Positions 58,604-64,000 of a stretch of 64,000 nucleotides of DNA are shown piece by piece. Every line of letters starts with the position of its first letter. Position 1 is the stretch's first letter. The DNA is from Streptomyces sp. NBC_00536 (lineage in GTDB: Bacteria > Actinomycetota > Actinomycetes > Streptomycetales > Streptomycetaceae), in assembly GCF_036346295.1 (NCBI RefSeq), contig NZ_CP107819.1, positions 7,564,001 to 7,628,000 on the forward strand, written 5' to 3'. The notes beneath the pieces were generated by a model that saw only the letters and a program-made list of their open reading frames with translations, had not been told where the DNA came from and did not search any database. Both the position numbers and the translations under genes were made by a program.

Positions 58604-58843
58604 TCAGCTGTTGATGCAGGTGGTTCCGCCAGCGGGGTTGAGCAGGCCGATCACGTTGATGCTGTTCCCGCACAGGTTGATCGGGATGTGGATCGGCACC
58701 TGGATCACGTTCCCCGACAGGACGCCCGGGGAGCCGATGGCCGCACCGGTGGCGTTGGCATCGGCAGACGCCGTGGTCGCCCCTCCGGCAACGGCGATGC
58801 CGACGGCCAGCGCGAGGGCCGCACTCTTCAGGAAACGGGACAT
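58604..58843 (-). CDS. short chaplin (ChpD-H type) surface protein
   Basis: A 79-residue secreted hydrophobic surface-active protein that assembles into amyloid fibrils on aerial hyphae and spores. The ATG at 58843 follows AAGGAGAG. The signal peptide is MSRFLKSAALALAVGIAVAGGATTASA. The mature chaplin domain (about 50 residues) has SPGVLSGNVIQVPIHIPINLCGNSINVIGLLNPAGGTTCINS, with the conserved Cys pair (C58 and C76) that forms the intramolecular disulfide. The lack of a sorting signal places it in the short class, anchored only by fibril assembly. Monocistronic. This is a genus-level marker of Streptomyces and relatives. Confidence 0.95.
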   Translation of the reverse strand: MSRFLKSAALALAVGIAVAGGATTASADANATGAAIGSPGVLSGNVIQVPIHIPINLCGNSINVIGLLNPAGGTTCINS

Positions 58844-58984
58844 GGAACTCTCCTTGATGCTCAAGCGGCGCCTGCGCGCCGGCGGCCCGGACCGGGCCCG
58901 CAAGGTCTCTTCGGCCGATCAGCGCACGCGGATCGGCCTTCCCCGGCCGTTTCCCTCGAAGGGGTGAGCATTTCCCCCCGTCTG

Positions 58985-59390
58985 GCAGCATGACCGGACG
59001 GCACGCGGCCGCGCGCTGCGCGAGAGGCGCCGTCGTGACCGAAGCCCTGGACGCCGTTCCCGTCGTACAGGGTCCAGCCCAGCCCCCAGCCGTCCGCGCT
59101 GACGGTCCACTTGTCGGGGGAGCCGACGACGCGGCGCCGCATCAGCGCGACGGTCTCCTCGGAGAGCAGGCGCGTGCCGTCCTGTGCCACTCCGCCGTCG
59201 AGGCGCATCCGTGCCGGCCGCGCGAGGTCCCCGGCCGTGGCGATGACCCGGCCGTACGGACCCGCCGAGCGCGGCATGAGGTCCCAGGCCGGCGCCGGGT
59301 CCGGGTCCTGGCCCGCCTCGCCCAGGTGTCCCATCGCCGCCCGGAACCGCAGGGCCTCCTCGGACAGCGCTTCCGCCCTTGGGCGTGGGC
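58985..59390 (-). pseudogene. remnant of a beta-lactamase-family serine hydrolase
   Basis: On the minus strand the frame reads EALSEEALRFRAAMGHLGEAGQDPDPAPAWDLMPRSAGPYGRVIATAGDLARPARMRLDGGVAQDGTRLLSEETVALMRRRVVGSPDKWTVSADGWGLGWTLYDGNGVQGFGHDGA. This is the C-terminal third of a class C serine hydrolase, ending around the conserved H-x-G motif (GHDGA). No start codon or S-x-x-K half is present upstream; its 5' side runs into the alpha/beta-hydrolase terminus. The frame then decays beyond GHDGAS into unrelated sequence. It is a truncated leftover. Confidence 0.75.
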
Positions 59391-59394
59391 GATC

Positions 59395-60186
59395 TCAGAG
59401 GGTGGCCAGGAATTCCCGGATGAGGGCCGCGCTGCCGGCGGGGTCGGCCTGGAGGACGAAGTGGTCGGTGTCCAGGGAGCGGTACGTCGTGCCGGGGCGG
59501 CGGTCGGTCATGTCGAGGGCCTGACGGACGGGCAGGGCCTGGCTGCGGAGGCCGTTGATCAGCAGGGCCGGGCAGCTGCTCGCGAGCCACTGCTTCCAGT
59601 GGTCGCCGTGGACGAGGTTCTCGGAGTCGACGGTGTCCTGCGGGTGGAAGGGCAGTCGCCAGCCGGATCCGTCGGGCAGGCGGCGCAGCCCGGGGGCGAG
59701 GGCGGGGGCCATGGGGCCGCAGGCCGCGAGGAGGTCCTCGCGGGTGGCGGCGGTGTAGGGGAAGCCGAGCACGAAGGCGAGCGGGCTGGTGCCGTGGTCG
59801 GGGAGGTCGACGGGGCCGTCGACATCGATGAACGCCTCGACCAGAGCGGGGTGTTCGGCGGCCAGGTGGTAGGCGTTGATGCCGCCGAGGGAGTGGCCGA
59901 GGGCGACGGTCCTGTCGATGCCGAGGTGGGCCAGCAGGGCGACGAGGTCGGCGACGTAGCCGGCGCGGGTGTAGTCGTCGGCGCGGTCGGAGTCGCCGTG
60001 GCCGCGCTGGTCGGGTGCGATCACCCGCCAGTCGGGGCCGAGGGCCGCGGCGAGGTCCGTGAAGGAGGAGCCCTCGGAGAGGTGGCCGTGCAGGGCGAGG
60101 AGCGGGCGGCCGGTTCCGCCGAAGTCCAGGTAGGACAGGGTGCGTCCGTCGATGGTCAGGGTGGCGCGGGTGGGCTGGATGGACAT
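59395..60186 (-). CDS. alpha/beta-fold hydrolase
   Basis: A 263-residue soluble hydrolase (no signal peptide). The ATG at 60186 follows GAGGGGA. The oxyanion region is ALHGHLSEGSSFTDLAAALGPDWRVIAPDQRGHGDSD. The nucleophile elbow is ALGHSLGGINAYHLA (Ser about 105), the acid residue lies in FIDVDGPVDL or later, and the His is in SLDTDHFVLQADPAGSAALIREF. The substrate is unknown; such proteins include esterases, C-C hydrolases and haloperoxidase-like enzymes. A palindrome of TACAA-N5-TTGTA about 80 bp upstream suggests a TetR-type regulator, not found nearby. Confidence 0.88.
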   Translation of the reverse strand: MSIQPTRATLTIDGRTLSYLDFGGTGRPLLALHGHLSEGSSFTDLAAALGPDWRVIAPDQRGHGDSDRADDYTRAGYVADLVALLAHLGIDRTVALGHSLGGINAYHLAAEHPALVEAFIDVDGPVDLPDHGTSPLAFVLGFPYTAATREDLLAACGPMAPALAPGLRRLPDGSGWRLPFHPQDTVDSENLVHGDHWKQWLASSCPALLINGLRSQALPVRQALDMTDRRPGTTYRSLDTDHFVLQADPAGSAALIREFLATL

Positions 60187-60263
60187 CGGTGTTCCCCTCG
60201 TTCGTGCCCGGGCGGGCTCTGTGCTCGCTGTCATGCAAACCATACAAGCGTCTATGACGGATG

Positions 60264-60278
60264 TACAAGACGGTTGTA
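60264..60278. promoter_or_regulatory. TetR-type palindrome upstream of the alpha/beta hydrolase
   Basis: TACAA-GACGG-TTGTA is a perfect palindrome in a small AT-rich stretch (60236-60290), 78 bp before the hydrolase start codon. A degenerate second copy (ATACAAGCGTCTATG) lies at 60242. No TetR-type gene is found next to it, so the cognate regulator is elsewhere. Confidence 0.55.
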
Positions 60279-60342
60279 TGAATTTGCGGCGAGGGGACGG
60301 CCGGACGAGGGGGCGGGGAACCAGCGGTACGGGAAGGGGAGT

Positions 60343-61023
60343 TCAGGCGCCGTCGCCCGGGCGCACCAGCCCGGCCTCGTAGGCGAAGATGACGGCCTGC
60401 GCCCGGTCCCGCAGGTCCAGCTTGCCCAGGACCCGGCCGATGTGCGTCTTGACCGTCTGCTCGGCCAGGACGAGGTGTCCGGCGATCTCCTGGTTCGAGA
60501 GCCCGCGCGCGATCAGCTCCAGCACCTCGGTCTCCCGCGGGGTCAGCCCGTTGAGCCGCAGCGCCGGATCCTTGCGCGGCGCGGGCCGCTGCTGCACGAA
60601 GTCCGCGATCAGCCGCCGGGTCACCGACGGTGCCAGCAGTGCCTCGCCCGAGGCGACCACGCGGACCGCCGCGATCAGGTCGGCGGGCGGCGCGTCCTTC
60701 AGCAGGAACCCGGAGGCGCCCGCGCGCAGCGCCTCGTACACGTAGTCGTCGATGTCGAAGGTGGTCAGCATCAGCACCTTCGGCCGGTGCACCACCCCGG
60801 GCGCCGGCCCGAGCAGGGCGCGGGCCGCCGTGAGCCCGTCCATTTCCGGCATCCGCACGTCCATCAGCACCACGTCGGGGTGCGTGGTGCGCGCCACCTC
60901 GATGCCGCGGCGGCCGTCGGGGGCCTCGCCCACGACGTCGATGTCGGCCTGCGCCGACAGCAGCGCGGCGAACCCCGCCCGCACCATGGCCTGGTCGTCG
61001 ACGATGATCACGCGGATGGTCAA
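60343..61023 (-). CDS. NarL/LuxR-family response regulator
   Basis: A 226-residue two-component output protein starting at a TTG that overlaps the kinase stop (TTGA), so it is translationally coupled. The receiver domain has VDDQAMVRAGFAALLSAQ, the phospho-acceptor Asp in DVVLMDVRMPEMDG (about D52), Thr in MLTTFDIDDY and Lys in FLLKDAPPADL. The LuxR HTH is LTPRETEVLELIARGLSNQEIAGHLVLAEQTVKTHIGRVLGKLDLRDRAQAV. It is a standard sensor-regulator pair with the histidine kinase. Target genes unknown. Confidence 0.95.
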   Translation of the reverse strand: MTIRVIIVDDQAMVRAGFAALLSAQADIDVVGEAPDGRRGIEVARTTHPDVVLMDVRMPEMDGLTAARALLGPAPGVVHRPKVLMLTTFDIDDYVYEALRAGASGFLLKDAPPADLIAAVRVVASGEALLAPSVTRRLIADFVQQRPAPRKDPALRLNGLTPRETEVLELIARGLSNQEIAGHLVLAEQTVKTHIGRVLGKLDLRDRAQAVIFAYEAGLVRPGDGA

Positions 61024-62330
61024 CTGGAGTCCTCGGCAGGGGCGTGCAACGGCAGGCGGGCGGCGACCCGGAAGCCGCCGTCGGGAAGCGGACCGGTGTC
61101 CAGCGTCCCGCCGGTCAACCGTACGCGTTCGCGCATCCCGACCAGACCGTGGCCGGTGCCCGAACTCTCCAGCCGCACCGGCGCGCTGCGGGGCCGCCCG
61201 TTGACGACGAGCACCAGCACCTCGCCCGGGCCGCCCTCACCCTGCGGGCCCCCCGGGTCGTGGCGCACCGCCACCCGGGTCGTGGCACCCGGTGCGTGCC
61301 GCACCACATTGGCGAGCGCCTCCTGCACGATCCGGTACGCCGACAGGTCCACCGCGGGCACCGCCTCCGCCGCCCGCGCCGCCTCCGCCGTCATCGACAA
61401 CTCCACCGGCAGGCCCGCCCGTACGGTCGCCTCCACCAGCTGCTGCAACCGCGCCAGCCCCGGCTGCGGCGCCCGCTCGCCGTCCACGCCGTCGCCGCGC
61501 AGCACCACCAGCAGCCGCCGCATCTCGCTCAGCGACTCCCGGGCGCTCGCCGCGATCGCGCCGAACTCCGCCCGTACGTCCTCGGGCATGTCCGGCAGCC
61601 GGTAGGGCGCCGAGTCCGCCTGGACCGTGATCACCGACATGTGGTGGGCCACCACGTCGTGCAGCTCGCGGGCGATCCTGGTCCGTTCCTCCAGCAGGGT
61701 GCGCCCGGCCCGTTCGGCCTCGCTGATGCTCTCCTGCTCGGCGACCCGGCGCTGCGCGTCGCCCACGCCCCGCAGCGCCCCCGTGACCACCAGCATCACC
61801 CCGGCCAGGACGAACAGCAGCGCGTGCGTGCTCGTCACCCCGTCCGGCTGGAGGAAACCGAGCAGCGCCCCGACCACCCCGGTCGCCAGCCACACCCCGA
61901 CCAGGGTCCGGATCGACTCGCGCAGCCCCAGGCAGGCCATCAGCAGCAGGTAACCGACGATGACCATGGGCGTCCACGGCCAGGTCTGCCCGGTGATCCG
62001 GTCCGCGTGGACGAGGACCACCGCGCCGATGGTGTCCGCGGCGAGTACGACGGCCCACGCGGCCAGCGGCCGGGTCAGCGCCAGCAGCAGCGGCACGGTC
62101 TGGGCCACCGCCAGCGCGCCCGCCCAGCCGCCGCCCGCCTTGTAGTCGTTGGTGAGGACACTGGCCGTCACGGGCAGCAGCGTGAGCAGGGCCACCGCGA
62201 CGACCGCGTACGGCAGTCGGCGCTGCCAGCGCTTCGGGGCCTGCGCGAACAACGGCTCCGCGGCTCTGGCCGGGGTCCGCAGCACCACGGCCAGCCCGCG
62301 CGACGGACCGGGGGTCTCTTCGCTTCGCAT
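61020..62330 (-). CDS. sensor histidine kinase (HisKA_3/NarX-type)
   Basis: A 436-residue membrane sensor. The ATG at 62330 begins MRSEETPGPSRG. Five or six membrane helices (residues 40-180) form an N-terminal sensor without a large external domain, so it may sense within the membrane. The dimerisation/phosphorylation domain has ERTRIARELHDVVAHHMSVITVQA (His about 228). The ATPase domain has the N-box AYRIVQEALANVVRHA, then GTGHGLVGMRERVRLTGGTL (G-box). Its stop overlaps the response regulator start (TTGA). No third gene is coupled to them. Confidence 0.95.
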   Translation of the reverse strand: MRSEETPGPSRGLAVVLRTPARAAEPLFAQAPKRWQRRLPYAVVAVALLTLLPVTASVLTNDYKAGGGWAGALAVAQTVPLLLALTRPLAAWAVVLAADTIGAVVLVHADRITGQTWPWTPMVIVGYLLLMACLGLRESIRTLVGVWLATGVVGALLGFLQPDGVTSTHALLFVLAGVMLVVTGALRGVGDAQRRVAEQESISEAERAGRTLLEERTRIARELHDVVAHHMSVITVQADSAPYRLPDMPEDVRAEFGAIAASARESLSEMRRLLVVLRGDGVDGERAPQPGLARLQQLVEATVRAGLPVELSMTAEAARAAEAVPAVDLSAYRIVQEALANVVRHAPGATTRVAVRHDPGGPQGEGGPGEVLVLVVNGRPRSAPVRLESSGTGHGLVGMRERVRLTGGTLDTGPLPDGGFRVAARLPLHAPAEDSS

Positions 62331-62349
62331 GATCCGTCCAGCGTAGTGC

Positions 62350-62391
62350 GGGACCGGGACCGGGACCGGGACCGGGACCGGGACCGGGACC
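62350..62391. repeat. GGGACC hexamer repeat, seven copies
   Basis: Seven perfect tandem GGGACC units immediately upstream of the histidine kinase start codon (20 bp away). A separate 12-bp direct duplication (ACCAGGGACAAC twice, 62472-62495) lies 21 bp upstream of the transporter gene on the other side. Both are likely slippage tracts and may vary between strains. The kinase promoter must lie within or beyond the hexamer tract. Confidence 0.9.
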
Positions 62392-62516
62392 CGGGCCGTC
62401 GGGCCGCCCCGCGCGGATCTTGCCGGGGCGCCGGGGGATAGGGTCTCCGGTGGCGCCGTGGGGACGGCGTCACCAGGGACAACACCAGGGACAACGCGAG
62501 CGTCAGGGGTCGGGGC

Positions 62517-63485
62517 ATGGGTGCGGTGGCCACGCTGGAGAAACTGCTGCCGGTGCTGCTGGCCTTCGGCTGCGGCGCGGTGCTCGCGAAACGGAAGGTC
62601 GTACCCGCCGAGGCGTCCAAGGCCTTCGCGGACTACGCCTTCCTCTTCGCCGTCCCCTGCTACCTCTTCGGCAACATCTACGCGAGCGATCTCGGCGCCC
62701 TGTTCAACTGGCGCGCGCTGTCCGGCTACGCCGCCACCGCCGCCCTCGCCGTGCTGGCGGTCGGGCTGGCCGCGCGGGCCCGCGGGGTGCGGGAGCCGCG
62801 CGGGGTCGCCCTGCGCATCATGGCGGGAGTGCAGGTCAACACCGCCTACTTCGCGGTCCCCGTCTTCATCACGGTGTTCGGCACCGCGGCGCCGATCTTC
62901 CCGGTGCTGCTCTTCCAGGTCTGCGTGCTGTCCCTCGTGGTCATCGCCATCATGGAACTGGGCCGTGCGGACGACCTCGCCGACGACCTCGCGGACGGGG
63001 CCGCGCACGGCACGGGCGCCCGGCTCGTCCGCGCCGTCGGCGCCTCGCTCACCACTCCGCTCGTCCTCGCCTGCAACGCGGGCATCCTCCTCAACCTGCT
63101 CTCCCTGCACGTCCCGAAGGTGGTCCTCGACGGCTTCTCCTTCGTCGGCGACAGCGCCTCGCCCGTCGCGCTGTTCGCCCTCGGCCTCCACCTCGGCGGC
63201 CTCGGCCTCGACATACGGGGCACGACCCGCGAGGAGATCGCCCTGATCGCCTTCAAATGCCTCGCCTTCCCCCTGCTCGCCTGGGCCGTCTGCGGCGGCC
63301 TGTTCGGCGTCCACGGCGACTGGCTGAAGTACCTGGTCCTGATCGCCGCGATGCCCACCCCGCAGAACCTCTTCATCTTCGCCCAGCGCTACGACATCGG
63401 CGTCGACCTCTCCGCCGCCCTGGTCATCAAAAGCTCGGTCGCGGCCCTGCTCCTGCTCCCCCTCTGGATCCAGTGGGCGGCATGA
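62517..63485 (+). CDS. AEC-family (auxin efflux carrier) transporter
   Basis: A 322-residue membrane protein with about ten helices. Family landmarks are LLPVLLAFGCGAVLAKRKVV and FLFAVPCYLFGNIYASD, then NTAYFAVPVFITVFG, ACNAGILLNLLSLHVPKVVLDGF and LFALGLHLGG. The late GAxAPTPxxN-type block is MPTPQNLFIFAQRYD. Members carry malate, malonate or other carboxylates. The substrate here is unknown. Its stop overlaps the start of a uridine-kinase-like gene (ATGA), so the two are translated together, an unusual partnership. Confidence 0.9.
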   Translation: MGAVATLEKLLPVLLAFGCGAVLAKRKVVPAEASKAFADYAFLFAVPCYLFGNIYASDLGALFNWRALSGYAATAALAVLAVGLAARARGVREPRGVALRIMAGVQVNTAYFAVPVFITVFGTAAPIFPVLLFQVCVLSLVVIAIMELGRADDLADDLADGAAHGTGARLVRAVGASLTTPLVLACNAGILLNLLSLHVPKVVLDGFSFVGDSASPVALFALGLHLGGLGLDIRGTTREEIALIAFKCLAFPLLAWAVCGGLFGVHGDWLKYLVLIAAMPTPQNLFIFAQRYDIGVDLSAALVIKSSVAALLLLPLWIQWAA

Positions 63486-64000
63486 TCCGGCCGGTCCTGC
63501 TCACCCTGACCGGCGGCGCGGGCGCGGGCAAGACGACCCTGGCCACCGCACTGGCGGCCGCCGCGCCCGAGGGCCCGCTGCGCGTGCTCCACGGCGACGA
63601 CTACTACTACGCCGACACGTACCCCGGCGACACGCCCCGGCGCGGCATCTGGCGGCCCGACGCCACCGGCACCCCGCGCCTGGACACCGGCGACCCGCGG
63701 TCGGCCGACGGCGACCGCCTCGCCGAGGACGCGGACCGCGCGCTCGCGGTGGCCCGGGTGGTCGTCGTCGAGGGCCTGTTCGCCCGGCACGTCACCCCGC
63801 GGGTGGCCTGCGCCCGCTTCGACGTGTTCGTCGACCTCCCGGCCGATCTGCGGCTGGCGCGCAAAATCCGGCGCAAGTGCCTGCGCGAAGGGTTCCCCCT
63901 CGACGTCCTGCTGACGAACTACCTCGACCACCGGCGCGGCGCGCACGAGCGCCATGTCGAACCGGTCCGCACCACCTGCGACCTCGTCGTCGACGCGCGC
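63482..64000 (+). CDS. uridine kinase-like P-loop kinase (partial, runs off the window)
   Basis: At least 173 residues. The ATG overlaps the AEC transporter stop (ATGA). The P-loop is LTGGAGAGKTTLA (residues 9-21). LHGDDYYYADTYPGDTPRRGIWRPDATGTPRLDTGDPRSADGDRL is the region after it that corresponds to the substrate-binding segment of uridine kinases. VVVVEGLFARHVTP is the Walker B-like strand (E-G-x-F). RKIRRKCLREGFPLD is the lid region with basic residues. A reading frame with no stop continues past 64000. Phosphorylation of a nucleoside or a related small molecule is likely. Confidence 0.85.
   Translation, partial: MIRPVLLTLTGGAGAGKTTLATALAAAAPEGPLRVLHGDDYYYADTYPGDTPRRGIWRPDATGTPRLDTGDPRSADGDRLAEDADRALAVARVVVVEGLFARHVTPRVACARFDVFVDLPADLRLARKIRRKCLREGFPLDVLLTNYLDHRRGAHERHVEPVRTTCDLVVDAR

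Overview
This window is a stretch of very high-GC actinobacterial chromosome, almost certainly Streptomyces. Supporting features are third-position G/C bias, frequent GTG and TTG starts, many 4-base ATGA/GTGA start-stop overlaps, a short chaplin gene, a DasR-type operator before a chitinase, a LigB-type DNA ligase, and ECF and NarL regulators. No insertion sequence, integrase, phage gene or CRISPR array was seen. It reads as ordinary chromosome with two decayed genes.

Left part (1-9.2 kb): an ECF sigma factor with a fused zinc-binding anti-sigma-like tail (cut by the window start), a serpin, a secreted GH18 chitinase with a DasR site, a secreted small protein, an ankyrin protein, tRNA-Trp(CCA), then a cobalamin riboswitch leading a three-gene BtuF/C/D-like ABC operon. 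A strong hairpin separates this operon from a convergent VOC protein.

Carbohydrate region (9.3-26.3 kb): secreted DMFase-like and PL8 polysaccharide lyase genes follow a coupled Gfo/Idh/MocA - DUF993 - TIM-barrel operon. That operon is divergent from a LacI regulator plus a second TIM-barrel protein, with two GAAAGCGCTTTC operators between them. Next come a sugar ABC importer (binding protein, two permeases) with a D-2-hydroxyacid dehydrogenase, a DeoR-LacI hybrid regulator, and a divergent GH35 beta-galactosidase with a CGATCG-type operator. Together these resemble an uncharacterised oxidoreductive glycoside-breakdown system.

Middle part (26.4-46.2 kb): an ABC permease coupled to an unusual secreted-hydrolase/ABC-ATPase fusion, DNA ligase, an XRE-cupin regulator with twin operators and a tiny membrane protein, a decayed beta-helix glycosidase, an MFS exporter, a beta-lactamase-fold protein that has lost its nucleophile, an NTPase with nine near-uniform TPRs, a gluconate locus (gntP, gntK, gntR), an AfsR/LuxR-like ATPase and a dispersed-repeat intergenic region.

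Right part (46.3-64 kb): an ABC exporter behind a SoxR-type, apparently leaderless promoter; a membrane-anchored degenerate adenylation protein meeting a GNAT/ATP-grasp fusion, with DUF350 divergent; an acyltransferase/hydrolase pair; an HTH regulator and quinone reductase around a 14-bp tandem repeat; a DeoR/NUDIX pair; a chaplin; a serine hydrolase remnant; a two-component system; and an AEC transporter coupled to a uridine kinase cut by the window end.
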